From: Streptomyces kaniharaensis
GTDB taxonomy: Bacteria > Actinomycetota > Actinomycetes > Streptomycetales > Streptomycetaceae
DNA length: 64,000 nucleotides
Assembly (NCBI RefSeq): GCF_009569385.1
Contig: NZ_WBOF01000002.1
Coordinates: 310,001 to 374,000 of the forward strand
Direction: 5' to 3'
A program made the translations under genes and the position numbers. Under the pieces are notes generated by a model. The model saw only the letters and a program-made list of their open reading frames with translations, did not search any database and had not been told where the DNA came from. The stretch's first letter is position 1. Each line of letters begins with the position of its first letter. Positions 26,782 through 35,632 of this stretch are shown here, in pieces.

Positions 26782-26880
26782 TCAGCAGATGTAGTTCGCC
26801 GCGGTGTCGATGTCGCTCTGGCCGTCCAGCGCGGCCCAGGTCTTCGGGCCGACGGTGCCGTCGGCCCGTCGATGACATGC
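26782..26880 (-). pseudogene. Peptidoglycan-binding domain tail
   Basis: The minus strand reads ADGTVGPKTWAALDGQSDID and TAANYIC before a stop. D-G-x-x-G-P-x-T-W-x-A-L is the end of a PG_binding_1 repeat. The upstream repeat and signal peptide are gone. It lies between the ricin gene and the NlpC/P60 gene on the same strand. Confidence 0.6.
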
Positions 26881-26928
26881 CTGAGCGAACAGCCCCGGGG
26901 CCGGTGGTGTCGGGCGTCGCGCGGGTGG

Positions 26929-28011
26929 TCAGGCCGTGACGTGGTACCAGTAGCCGCCGGTGTGCAGGGTGACGTAGTGGACGTTGGTGCCCGTCTCCTT
27001 GGCCTCGTACATCATGTCCGCGCCGGTGCCGGGGTCGGTGCCGGCGTAGAGCACGACGTGCGTGGTGGTGTGCGCGTCCGTCCCGAAGTACTCGACGTCG
27101 CCCGGCCGGCGCTGGGACTCCGCGATCGGTGTGAGGTGCTTGTCCCGGGTCTGCTCGCTGGTGTCACCGCCGTTGGCGAGGTCGATGCCGGCGCCGAACC
27201 AGACGGCCGCCCGGACCAGGCCCGAACAGTCCAGGCCGGCGGTCGTGTTGGCCGGGCAGGGCTGGGTCGAGCCGGTGTAGCCGTCGCAGGTGCCGAGTGA
27301 CGGGCCGGGGCCCTCGCCGCGAAGCGAGTGGCCGCCGCCCCACACGTAAGGGACGCCCAGGTAGGACTTCGCCGCGTTCAGGACCTTGGCGGGGTCGACG
27401 CGGCCGCTGGGCAGCGGGGTGGGGGCGCTGGCGTAGAGGGCGTTCTTGGTGCCCGTGCCGACGACCCCGTCGATGGTCAGGCCGTGCGAGGCCTGGAAGT
27501 TGCGCACGGCCGTGTCGGTGGCCGCGCCGAACTGCCCGTCCACGGTGAGGCCCGCGCCGAACTTGTTCAGCATCGTCTGAAGGGTGGAGACGCACGGGCC
27601 GCTGGCGCCGGTCCGCAGGTCGCCGCACTGGGTGCGCAGGTCGGCGGTGCCGGAGGCGGAGGCCGCTGCCGAGTCGAGCGCCGACTTGGTGGCCGGGCCG
27701 ACGATACCGTCGGGGGTCAGGGCGTGCGCGGACTGGAAGTTGCGCACGGCCGTGTCGGTGGCGGGTCCGAACTGCCCGTCCACGGTGAGGGCCGCGCCGG
27801 TCAGGTTGAGCTCCAGCTGGAGCTGGGTGATGCAGCCGTCGGCCTCGCCCTGCTGCAGGTTGGCCGGGCAGGCCGGGGAGGTGAGGGCTATCGGGGTCGG
27901 CGCGGCCGTTGCGGGTGCGGCCGAGGCGGTGTACACGCCGACGCCGGTAAGGACGGCCGCCAGGGCCAGGCCCAGCGATAAGCGGCGCCGGGTGGGGAGG
28001 ACGGTTCGCAC
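26929..28011 (-). CDS. Secreted NlpC/P60 endopeptidase with two PG-binding domains
   Basis: A 360-residue exported protein starting at GTG 28011 with GGAG eight bases upstream. Residues 1-37 are a Sec signal peptide. Two PG_binding_1 repeats follow, each with LTVDGQFGxATDTAVRNFQ and DGxVGxxTKxAL (residues about 60-120 and 140-195). The C-terminal domain has PYVWGGG, then TAGLDCSGLVRAAVWFGAGI with the catalytic Cys in DCSG, and DAHTTTHVVLYAG with the His. This is a D,L-endopeptidase of the NlpC/P60 type that cuts stem peptides of the cell wall. It is flanked by two broken PG-binding genes. Confidence 0.9.
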   Translation of the reverse strand: MRTVLPTRRRLSLGLALAAVLTGVGVYTASAAPATAAPTPIALTSPACPANLQQGEADGCITQLQLELNLTGAALTVDGQFGPATDTAVRNFQSAHALTPDGIVGPATKSALDSAAASASGTADLRTQCGDLRTGASGPCVSTLQTMLNKFGAGLTVDGQFGAATDTAVRNFQASHGLTIDGVVGTGTKNALYASAPTPLPSGRVDPAKVLNAAKSYLGVPYVWGGGHSLRGEGPGPSLGTCDGYTGSTQPCPANTTAGLDCSGLVRAAVWFGAGIDLANGGDTSEQTRDKHLTPIAESQRRPGDVEYFGTDAHTTTHVVLYAGTDPGTGADMMYEAKETGTNVHYVTLHTGGYWYHVTA

Positions 28012-28026
28012 AGGAGGTTCTCCAGG

Positions 28027-28415
28027 TCAATGATGATTCGTCAGAAAGGGCCATCGGCGACTGCCGGACACGGACCCGGCCGCCCGGGACTGACCTGAGC
28101 GCGGACGGCCGGAGGTCGGCCGGAACGCGTTCCACTCGAACAGCCCCGAGTCGCTGGACACATGGGTGAAGCAGTAGCCGGACTTTCCGCCGTAGTTACT
28201 GGTCGCCGCGGCAAGGACGCTGTCGCCGGTGAGTGGGCCGACGATGCCGTCCGGCGGCACGTGAACGAAGGGGTCTGGAACCACTGGACCTGGTCCTTGG
28301 CCTGCGGGCCCCAGACCCCGTCCTCGTCGATGGTCGCCCGGTTGTTCTGCCGGGCGACACCGTTCGCCGCGGGTCAGCCCTTGGCGCACCAGAACCGTAC
28401 GCACTCGAGCCGAGT
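28027..28415 (-). pseudogene. Peptidoglycan-binding protein, stop and frameshift
   Basis: The minus strand reads VRFWCAKG, a TGA, then ARQNNRATIDEDGVWGPQAK and DQVQWFQT. A frame change follows near 28275 and the text continues PDGIVGPLTGDSVLAAATSN, YGGKSGYCFTHVSSDSGLFE and WNAFRP. D-G-V-W-G-P-x-x-x-x-x-V-x-x-F-Q is a PG-binding repeat and the second part is its partner segment. It directly precedes the NlpC/P60 gene on the same strand, suggesting local duplication of wall-binding modules and subsequent loss. Confidence 0.6.
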
Positions 28416-28791
28416 CCGATGGTCAGTCAGAGCTGTCTCGATGAACGATGCACCAGGCCTGCCCGATCCTGGTGGCAGTGGAGTTGGAAGTCGGCTTGCC
28501 GGCTTCCACTCCGGAGACGGCAAGTGGCTGCTGTCGGGGCCGGACTGTCTACGGCGGAAGGCCGTCCGGTTGCCTGAGCCGCAGCTGCCGGCCTGGCGCG
28601 AGCCACCGGGCCCGCGGCCCGGCAGCAGAACTCCGTCTCCGATACAAGCCCAGAACCATGACTCCCCCCTGTCTTCACATGATGGTCACTTCAGCCTAGG
28701 GCGCCGGAGAACGCGACCTGGGGGTCCTTGCACGCCATGAAGGGGACCGTTCACGTCAGCTGCGTCCCTCCCCCTGACGTAGGCTGACAGG
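28416..28791. other. Intergenic, no gene supported
   Basis: Nothing beyond random high-GC frames is visible. It must contain the promoter of the AraC-type gene at 28792, which has no ribosome binding site; I cannot point to convincing promoter hexamers. Confidence 0.35.
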
Positions 28792-29913
28792 GTGTCAGGA
28801 CGCACCAAGGACGGCACGACGTCCTCCGCCATCACTCGTCTGACCGTGGACGGCGCCACCCAACTCGGCATTGCGTCGGCCAAGTACGCTCACCTGACGG
28901 GCCTGGCCGCCGAACACCTGAACGGCGACCTCTACCGGACCCCGGCAGCCTCGGCGAGCCAGGTCTGGGAGCTCCTCACAGCCAACGCCCCCTGGCCCGA
29001 GGTGGCCCTGCTTCTGGCGCAGCGGTCGCATCTCGGTGCCCTGGGCATCTGGGACTACCTGATCACCTCGGCCCCCACCCTGCTGGACGGAATCCGCGAC
29101 GCCTCGGCCTACCTGGGCGTCGTGGCCGATACCGGTACCGAGACCATCGAGGTTGTGGAGAGCGGCCAGCAGGTCATCATCAGCCATGTGAACCTGGCCG
29201 ACACCAGCTACGAGGTCGCCTGCGCCCTACGTGCGTACGCTCTCGGCCTCTACCAGCGGCGGCTCAGCGAGGCCGCGCGCCGCAGTCTCGTTCCCGTCCG
29301 CGTCTCGCTGGCCGCCGAGACCCCGCGGCGCCACGACCCCTTGGTGGAGCTGTACGGCACCCGGTCCATCGACTTCGAGGCCCCCGTCAGTTCGATCACG
29401 TTCCTCGCCACCGACCTCCGCAGTCCGGCGCCATATACACAACCGGGCCTGTCGGCCGTACTGCGCCGGCAGGCCGAGCACACACTGGCCGCCGCGATCC
29501 CCCTGCACAGCTGGCTGGACACCTTCCAGGCCGTCGTGCGGGCTGCTCTCGCCGATGGCGACCTGACGCTGGCCTCGGTGGCCCGGCGCGTCGGTCTCAG
29601 CCCCCGCACGTTGCAACGTCGCCTTGACGAGCACGGCACCAACTGGAGGGACCAGGTCGAGACGATACGTCGGGAGCACATCACCCACCTGCTGCAGAAC
29701 ACCGACCTCAGCATCGAATCAATCGCCGCCGGCACCGGGTACGCCGATGCCCGTGCCCTGCGCCGGGCGGTCCAGCGCTGGTACGGCGACACCCCGGGCG
29801 CTCTCCGCCAGACACTCATCGCCCAAAGGCGACGCTCGCGGGGCCAGGATTCCATCGGCAGCAACCCCACCGCCGACCGCGAGTGCACTCACCCTGGAGG
29901 CTGCTTCCACTGA
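28792..29913 (+). CDS. AraC-family regulator (Arabinose_bd type)
   Basis: A 373-residue regulator starting at GTG 28792. Residues about 15-215 form the Arabinose_bd-type sensor domain of OruR/ArgR-like proteins (GIASAKYAHLTGLAAEHLNG, then SHLGALGIWDYLITSAPTLL). The C-terminal HTH_18 domain, about 245-345, has LTLASVARRVGLSPRTLQRR, then LLQNTDLSIESIAAGTGYAD and RALRRAVQRWYGDTPGALRQ. The tail after residue 350 is Arg/Ser-rich. Relatives often control catabolic or stress genes, but no obvious target lies nearby: the next gene downstream is a truncated TPR protein. Ligand unknown. Confidence 0.9.
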   Translation: MSGRTKDGTTSSAITRLTVDGATQLGIASAKYAHLTGLAAEHLNGDLYRTPAASASQVWELLTANAPWPEVALLLAQRSHLGALGIWDYLITSAPTLLDGIRDASAYLGVVADTGTETIEVVESGQQVIISHVNLADTSYEVACALRAYALGLYQRRLSEAARRSLVPVRVSLAAETPRRHDPLVELYGTRSIDFEAPVSSITFLATDLRSPAPYTQPGLSAVLRRQAEHTLAAAIPLHSWLDTFQAVVRAALADGDLTLASVARRVGLSPRTLQRRLDEHGTNWRDQVETIRREHITHLLQNTDLSIESIAAGTGYADARALRRAVQRWYGDTPGALRQTLIAQRRRSRGQDSIGSNPTADRECTHPGGCFH

Positions 29914-30030
29914 GGCGGCGCCCGACGGCCGGTTGGCCAGTGCGGTCTCGGTCGGTCATGGCCAGCCGGACAGTGCCGGTCACATGGTGAAAGCGGTGTG
30001 CCGGGGGCCGGGGGCCCAGCCGGGCCGCAG

Positions 30031-30850
30031 GAGGTGCCTCACCGACCTGGCCCTGTACTACCAGGCCAAAGCGCACCGCGACCTCGGCCGCAACGAGGCC
30101 TCCCGCCGCGGCATGCAGCATGTCGCCGACGGCGGAACACGCCTCGCCCCCGCGGCCCGCCGCGGCCTCGCCCACCTCGCCCGCCTCGCCCGCCTCGCCG
30201 GCGACTTCCCCACCGCCCTCGCCACCACCGAACAGCTCGGCTGGGAAGGCCGCCAACACCGCGTGACCGGCGACGTGTGGTGGCCCCACGCCCACACCGA
30301 CCGCGCCGCCACGGCCTACCGGACCGCGGCCGCCGACGCCGAACACCACGGCAACGCCAGCGAACGCGCCATCCAGGCCCAGCTCGCCTTCACCACCGCC
30401 TTCACCGACCCCGGGCAGGCCGACGCCGAGATCGCCCTCGCCGAGCAACACCTCACCGGCCTCAACCTGACCGCCACCCGCCTCATCGTCCGCATCGCCG
30501 CCCTGCTCCGCGACGCCGGCCACAATGACGTCGACGACCGCGCCCGCGTCCTCGACTCCGAGATCGCCGCCGCCGGCATCACCTACCAACGGGCCACCCT
30601 CGCGCTCGCCCTCGCCTTCCACCACGCCGTCACCGACGACCAGGCCGCGCTCACCGCCGACATCGCCCGCCTGCGCGACCTCACCGACAACGGCGACCAC
30701 GCCTACTACACCGACATCGCCCACTACATGGCCGCCCTCCCCCTCACCACCCCCTCCACCGCCCACTGGATCGACGGCCAGGACACGGTCCGCAACCGGT
30801 GGCGCACCCTCGTCACCACCCGCCAGGACCACCTGCGCGGCACCCTGTAG
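30031..30850 (+). pseudogene. C-terminal fragment of a TPR/ATP-binding protein
   Basis: About 270 residues: RRCLTDLALYYQAKAHRDLG, GTRLAPAARRGLAHLARLAR, DFPTALATTEQLGWEGRQHR and AYRTAAADAEHHGNASERAI, ending RWRTLVTTRQDHLRGTL. The regular helix pairs are TPR-like. I recognise the sequence type as the C-terminal part of large Streptomyces ATP/GTP-binding TPR proteins. The N-terminal nucleotide-binding region is missing, and the fragment starts about 120 bp after the AraC stop. The two small genes after it are probably its natural neighbours. Confidence 0.6.
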
Positions 30851-30977
30851 GCCACGACGACGGCAGGCCCCGGGCCGTCCGACCACCGGCTGGCCGGGGC
30901 CATCATCGCGGGCGCGGCCCGGCAACCGGTCGGCACCGGATACCGTGGTGCCGAGAGGCAGAGGCAGGAGGAACCCG

Positions 30978-31277
30978 ATGAGCGTCCAACCCGTGTACCA
31001 CCACCCCCCGCAGCCCCGAGTGCCCCGCACCCTCGACGGCATCGCCGCCGCGCTGCAGGGCGGCCGCCGCATGGAGTTCTACCGCGAACTCGGCCAAGCC
31101 CCCATCGACCAGGCGGAACAAGTCCTCAACCGCTGGTGGTGCGAGGCCGAGATGGACACCGACCCCGAACAGGACCGCATCATCGCCGCCGCCCGCAACG
31201 GCACCCTGCCCACCTCCACCATGGCCGACGTCCTGCGGCTGCGCCGTGACCGGGGCGGGGACCTGCCGGGTGAGTAA
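30978..31277 (+). CDS. Small protein, candidate antitoxin (DUF6247-like)
   Basis: A 99-residue protein with a strong ribosome site, AGGAGG, six bases before ATG 30978. The central part reads RTLDGIAAALQGGRRMEFYR, then ELGQAPIDQAEQVLNRWWCE and TSTMADVLRLRRDRGG. The pattern of a short proline-rich N-terminus, a helix-rich core and a charged tail resembles small Streptomyces proteins (DUF6247-type) that precede RelE/ParE-like toxins. Its stop overlaps the next start by eight bases. Direct evidence is limited to size, order and coupling; the antitoxin role is inference. Confidence 0.6.
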   Translation: MSVQPVYHHPPQPRVPRTLDGIAAALQGGRRMEFYRELGQAPIDQAEQVLNRWWCEAEMDTDPEQDRIIAAARNGTLPTSTMADVLRLRRDRGGDLPGE

Positions 31278-31545
31278 CGAAGAGCCGGACGACCTGTGGC
31301 CGGTCCTGCCCTCCGAAGCCGTCCAGGACGCCCTGTCCGATCCCCACCTGCCCGTCGAACTGTTCTCCGCGATCGTCGCACTCACCGTCGCCATCGCCGA
31401 GAACCCCTGGCTCGAGGCCAGCACCGTACGCGACAGCGCCGGCGACTGGCGCCGACTCCCGATCCCCCACGGACGCGGCCTGGTCGAATACGTCATCGAC
31501 ACCGACAACCACCTCGTACGCCTCACCAGGGTCATCCCGCTCTGA
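31270..31545 (+). CDS. Candidate RelE/ParE-like toxin
   Basis: A 91-residue protein starting at GTG 31270 inside the end of the previous gene. It has the RelE/ParE order: a helical N-terminal half (LPSEAVQDALSDPHLPVELF, SAIVALTVAIAENPWLE), then strands SAGDWRRLPIPHGRGLVEYV and DTDNHLVRLTRVIPL. In ParE/RelE folds a W-R-x-L-P-x-x-x-x-G-R-x-x-Y segment forms the beta sheet, and R/Y residues there are catalytic or target-binding. RelE enzymes cleave mRNA on ribosomes, ParE inhibits gyrase; which applies cannot be told. The fold call is by pattern only. Confidence 0.5.
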   Translation: MSNEEPDDLWPVLPSEAVQDALSDPHLPVELFSAIVALTVAIAENPWLEASTVRDSAGDWRRLPIPHGRGLVEYVIDTDNHLVRLTRVIPL

Positions 31546-31660
31546 CCCTGCCATTCCTCAACCCTGCAGCCAGCTGCTTTGGCCGAGGTCCCATCGGGAA
31601 TCAAGCAGGGCGGTCACCGCGCGGATGTCCCGGCTTTCCCCGAACGAGCAAGGCTACGGC

Positions 31661-32485
31661 TCACGCCGCCCCGGCCCTCGGCGGGGCCTGACGGGCAGTG
31701 CGCAGCGGGATTGCCCCGGCCCGGGTGGCGCGGGCGACGATGAGGGCTGCGCGGTGGCGTTCGCGTTGCTGTCGGGCGTGCTGGTCGGCGTCGGTGACCG
31801 AGGTGTCCTGGATCGGGGGGCGGTGGGCGTTCTCGGGTTCGCGCAGCCGGTTGTAGTGCTTGCGCAGGATGGCCTCCCGCTCGGCGGCGGCCTCGTCGAG
31901 CGCGGCCTGGCGGGCGGTGGCGTCCTCGCGCATCCGACGGCGCAGTTCCTGGTAGGCGGTGTGGTCGGCGAGCGGGGGCCGGGCCGGCTGCGCGGTGGGT
32001 CCGTTGTCGCGGCGGGCGGGCCGGTCGTCGTGGTCCTGGTCGTGCTGCACCACGGGGGCGGGACCGACGCGGACGTCGATGGCCCGGACGGTGCCGGGAC
32101 GCAGCTGGTCAAGGTCGGCGAGGATGCGGTGCGCGTGGAAGCGCAGCTGGGCGGCCCAGGCCGGGGAATCGGCGGTGATGCGCAAGCGGCGGGTGGTCGG
32201 GTCGTAGCCGGCGAGGTGCCAGTTGGCGGCGGCGTCGGGGCCGACGATCGTGGGCCAGCGGTCGCGCAGGCCTCCGCCGGCGGTGCCCAGGGTCCAGCCG
32301 TACGCGGCAACCAGGGCAAGGAACACGTCGGCGATCGGCTGCGGTTCGCGCGGGCCGCGGCGCACGGTCATGGTCGGGCGGGCGGTGCGGGTGCGCTGGG
32401 CAGGGACGTTTCCGTTGGTGCGGGCGGCCTGGCGGGCGGCGCGCAGGGCGGTGCGGGCCAGGTCGGCGCCAGTGGTCGTGGTCAT
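31661..32485 (-). CDS. DciA/DUF721-like protein
   Basis: A 274-residue protein. The DUF721 core is visible as VRRGPREPQPIADVFLALVA, then WTLGTAGGGLRDRWPTIVG, HLAGYDPTTRRLRITADSPA and WAAQLRFHAHRILADLDQLR. The W-x-x-I/V-V-G motif and the L-x-I/V-x-x-x-S-x-A-W-A-x-x-L block are those of DciA, the helicase-operating protein that helps load DnaB. The C-terminal 120 residues are charged and low in complexity. It overlaps the preceding zinc-binding gene by four bases. Such paired copies away from recF/gyrB are often plasmid- or element-borne, so a role in element replication is possible. Confidence 0.75.
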   Translation of the reverse strand: MTTTTGADLARTALRAARQAARTNGNVPAQRTRTARPTMTVRRGPREPQPIADVFLALVAAYGWTLGTAGGGLRDRWPTIVGPDAAANWHLAGYDPTTRRLRITADSPAWAAQLRFHAHRILADLDQLRPGTVRAIDVRVGPAPVVQHDQDHDDRPARRDNGPTAQPARPPLADHTAYQELRRRMREDATARQAALDEAAAEREAILRKHYNRLREPENAHRPPIQDTSVTDADQHARQQRERHRAALIVARATRAGAIPLRTARQAPPRAGAA

Positions 32486-33123
32486 GAGCGGCTCCCGGCG
32501 AGCGCGCGCTCACGGCGGCGGGCGGCCCGCTGCTCGCGGAAGGCGATGCCCTCGGAGTTGTCCTCGGTCATCCAGGCCGGGACGGTGGCCGGGGGCAGCT
32601 CGGTGCCGTCGATCGTCCGGGGGACCTCGGGCAAGGCGGGCTGGTCCAGCAGCGGCACGCACAGGCCGCACGGCAGCACGGTCCGCACGTGCCGGTCGCA
32701 GTAGGCCTCCAACTGCTGCTCCTTGGGCTGGTCGGCGCGACCGTGGGTTTCCGCCGGGGCCGAGGTGGTGCGGGCCTTGGCCAGGGCCCGCTCGGCTTGG
32801 CGGCGCATCGCGTGCCGGTGCTGGGCACCCTCGACGTGGTACGCGCAGGCCTGGCACTCGCCGTCGAGCTCGACGTTCGTCCCGGACTCGCAGGACGCCA
32901 GGTCGCAGCCACGCCGGGGCAGGCCGCGGCCGGTCAGCCAGGCGTCGACTGACGCACCAGCGGCCGGGCGCAGCGGTCCCACCGGCACCCTGTCCTGCTC
33001 GCGCAGCCACACCTTGAGGCGGAACGCCGGGTCCGCCTCCCCACCGAGGCGGTTGACCGGCCCGGCAAGGATTCCGCCAGCCTCAGGGTAGGCCGTCGGG
33101 CGGCGCCGGGAGACAGCACTCAA
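32482..33123 (-). CDS. Cysteine-rich, probably zinc-binding protein
   Basis: A 213-residue protein translationally coupled to the DciA-like gene (overlap ATGA). It contains RRGCDLASCESGTNVELDGE followed by CQACAYHVEGAQHRHAMRRQ, giving the series C-x4-C-x12-C-x2-C plus nearby His, and YCDRHVRTVLPCGLCVP, another C-x-x-C pair. These suggest one or two zinc sites. The start is uncertain: TTG 33123 opens the frame but no ribosome site is visible, and the first 40 residues look like the middle of a longer protein, so the 5' end may be lost. Function unknown; association with a DciA-like helicase loader hints at element replication. Confidence 0.5.
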   Translation of the reverse strand: MSAVSRRRPTAYPEAGGILAGPVNRLGGEADPAFRLKVWLREQDRVPVGPLRPAAGASVDAWLTGRGLPRRGCDLASCESGTNVELDGECQACAYHVEGAQHRHAMRRQAERALAKARTTSAPAETHGRADQPKEQQLEAYCDRHVRTVLPCGLCVPLLDQPALPEVPRTIDGTELPPATVPAWMTEDNSEGIAFREQRAARRRERALAGSRS

Positions 33124-33417
33124 TCGAAGGGAAGCTTCGTGGGCGGTGTTTCACCAGCGCCGAGAACACGGCAGCCAGCCACTGGACCTGGCTGACAGGC
33201 CGAACTCGACGGCGGTCGGTGTCCACTCCTCATCGCGGTTTCGGCGCGATGCTTCACCGGATTCCAGGCAGGCCGTGCGCTACGACCCACCTGTGAGGAC
33301 ACCCCGCCAGCCGGAACAGACCGGCCGACAGCCAGAGTGAAGGCCTGCGCCGAACCCGGTGAAACCCACACGCCGAACACGAGCGAGCCGCACGAGGTGC
33401 CCCTGCCTGCGACTTGG

Positions 33418-34977
33418 CTACCAGTTGCCGGGCCCCGGACGAAGCGCGTCACGCAGCAGTCGGACCACGTCCTCGGTGAGCTCGGTACGCCGCTGCTCCG
33501 CCAGGGCGAGCAGATCGGCGGCCTGTGCGGGGCTGGCGTCGAGGGACGGGACCGGGCGGGTGCGCCAGGGGTGCGGGGCCAGGTTGCGGATCTGGGTGGT
33601 GGCGTCGTTCTTGCCCTGGACAGCGAGTCGCGGGTGGGTGTCGCCACTCACGACGAGGGCGGCGCGGAGCGCCGTGAGACGGTCGTGCCGGCTCAACAAC
33701 CGGTAGCCGGCCCGTCGGACGGCCGGCCGCTGCGGGTCGGTGAGCATGTCCCACAGCAGGTCGGCAGGCAGTTGGGTGGCACTGGGGGCGAGCGTGGCGG
33801 CGGCCTCCTTGACCACCGCGGAGGAGCCGTCCCGCAGCAGCGCCGTGACCCGGGGCACGGGCACCACGTCGAGGCTCCGCAGGGCCCGCAGCGCGTGGAC
33901 GCGGACCTGAGGAGCCGGGTTGTCCAGCAGGGCGGTGAGCAGCGGGCCGTCGGCCCGGCTGCCGGTCTCGGCGAGCCCTCCAACTGCCCCGATCTGCGGC
34001 TCGGTGGTCTGGATGGCCGCGCGGTAGTGCGCCAGCGGATCGATGCCGGTGCGGCGTGCCGCCTCTCGCGCGAGGGCCCGGACCAGTGCGGACGGGTCGT
34101 CGAGGTACGGCACCACGTTCTGTGGGGAGCCGGTGCGCATCAGCCCCGTGAGGGCGGTGATCCGCACCTCGGCGTGGCGGCTGCGGGCCAGGCGGCGCAG
34201 CAGCTCGACCTGGTCGGTCCACACCGCCTGCCGGGCGGCGGCCTCGGCGGCCCGGGCTCTGACCTGCCGGTCGGGGTCGCTCTCGGCGAGGGCGGCGAGG
34301 GCGCGAATCCCAAGGCGGTGCGCGGTGGTGTCGAGGACGAAGCGCCGTACCGCCGGCTCGGGCGCCGTGAGAAGCCTTCCGGACAGGGCCGTGCCCGACC
34401 CGGCCAGCAGCGGCACGAGCAGTTGACCGTGGGCGAAGGCGCCGCGCCGGCGCCGGTTGATCAGCAGGGCCGTGCGCACGGTCGCCGAGGTGGCCAGCAT
34501 GGGGTTGTCGTGGAGCAGCACGGCCAGAGCCGCGCACGCGGGCGCCCGTACCTGACGGACCCAGTCGCTGGTCCGCAAGACGACAAACGGCATCAGCTCG
34601 GGACGCGGCTGGTTCAGCATCCGCTGCAGCGCGCGCTCACGGATGCGGCCATCGGCGTGCGAGGCCGCCAGGACGAGGGCGACCGGGTCGGCCTCGGCGA
34701 GTGATGGGGCGGGGCGCGTCGAGTACGCCGACTCCCGTCGTATGAAGGCGTCCAGGCGCAGCAGCAGCGCCGGACGTCCCGCCAGCACACGCAGCGCCTC
34801 GAACGAGTCTTCAAGATCCCCGGCCGAGCCGACCTCCAGCAGCGCGGCGATCAACTCCTCGAACGCATCCCCGTCCCGAGACCGCGCCTCGGCAACCGCC
34901 AGCCGGACACCCTCCAAGACATCCACGCCCGGGAAAGTCTGCGAGAGCGGCTGCTGGCGACGGAAGAAGAAGTTCAC
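33418..34977 (-). CDS. HEAT-repeat protein
   Basis: A 519-residue soluble protein, almost all helical. Repeats about 30 residues long include LGIRALAALAESDPDRQVRA, RAAEAAARQAVWTDQVEL, LLRRLARSRHAEVRITALTG, LLTALLDNPAPQVRVHALRA and VTALLRDGSSAVVKEAAATL. The D/N-x-x-x-x-V-R-x-x-A signature is that of HEAT/PBS-lyase repeats. The N-terminal 30 residues (MNFFFRRQQPLSQTF) are not repeat-like. The protein is likely a scaffold; no catalytic motif is present. It is transcribed alone, with AT-richer sequence upstream (35000-35330). It differs in repeat type from the LRV protein at 10029. Confidence 0.8.
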   Translation of the reverse strand: MNFFFRRQQPLSQTFPGVDVLEGVRLAVAEARSRDGDAFEELIAALLEVGSAGDLEDSFEALRVLAGRPALLLRLDAFIRRESAYSTRPAPSLAEADPVALVLAASHADGRIRERALQRMLNQPRPELMPFVVLRTSDWVRQVRAPACAALAVLLHDNPMLATSATVRTALLINRRRRGAFAHGQLLVPLLAGSGTALSGRLLTAPEPAVRRFVLDTTAHRLGIRALAALAESDPDRQVRARAAEAAARQAVWTDQVELLRRLARSRHAEVRITALTGLMRTGSPQNVVPYLDDPSALVRALAREAARRTGIDPLAHYRAAIQTTEPQIGAVGGLAETGSRADGPLLTALLDNPAPQVRVHALRALRSLDVVPVPRVTALLRDGSSAVVKEAAATLAPSATQLPADLLWDMLTDPQRPAVRRAGYRLLSRHDRLTALRAALVVSGDTHPRLAVQGKNDATTQIRNLAPHPWRTRPVPSLDASPAQAADLLALAEQRRTELTEDVVRLLRDALRPGPGNW

Positions 34978-35379
34978 CGCGCCATCCTGCCGGAGCCGAT
35001 CAACCTGCCGCTTCCCATATATACGACGCCCACAAGATCCCTGTCCCGGGCCTCACCACTGCCAGCCGGTCCCCAGCAGCCGCGATAACGATCGGCGTCT
35101 GTGCTTCACCGCACCTCGGAGTGATGCTTCATCACCACATCAGCGCGGCCCTTCACCACTGCCCACTCACAACATGCCTCTGAGCAGGAAGAACCACCAC
35201 CCAACCCCGAGCGAACAGGAACGCCGAACCCACTGAAAACATCACGCCGATCATCAATCCAGCCCAACGCCGACCCGGCCAAAACCCCCAACAGGCACAA
35301 CCAAAGGTCCAGACAACACGGCACGTGAGGCCATTTCGCGCCCCACAACACCAACAGGTCACACCCGGCGGCCCCTCGC
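34978..35379. other. AT-richer intergenic region, no gene supported
   Basis: About 400 bp with visibly lower GC than the flanks. It must hold the promoter of the minus-strand HEAT gene. I see no strong hairpin. Confidence 0.4.
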
Positions 35380-35575
35380 CGGGTAGAGCTTCGCGTGCAG
35401 CACCGGTCCTCCCACCACGGATCCTCCGGAGCGGACACCAGCGCGGCGACCTGCTCGCGCTTGGTCGGGGCGGGCAGCACCAACGGGCCCAGGTTCTTCT
35501 CAGCGCGGTCCCGTGCGCACTGCGGGCACTCCAGCCGGTCCGGGCCGGCCGGCCGGGGACCGGGCCTGACGCACC
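35380..35575 (-). pseudogene. CxxC-containing fragment
   Basis: The minus strand reads DRLECPQCARDRAEKNLGPL, then VLPAPTKREQVAALVSAPED and PWWEDRC. The CPQC pair and the orderly residues suggest a piece of a zinc-ribbon protein. There is no start with a ribosome site, and the following residues (after CCTR) degenerate. Unknown family. Confidence 0.35.
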
Positions 35576-35632
35576 GCTTTGCGAACCCTTTGCTAGCATC
35601 CGCGCACCGAAATGTGGATCAAGGGAGCAGCG

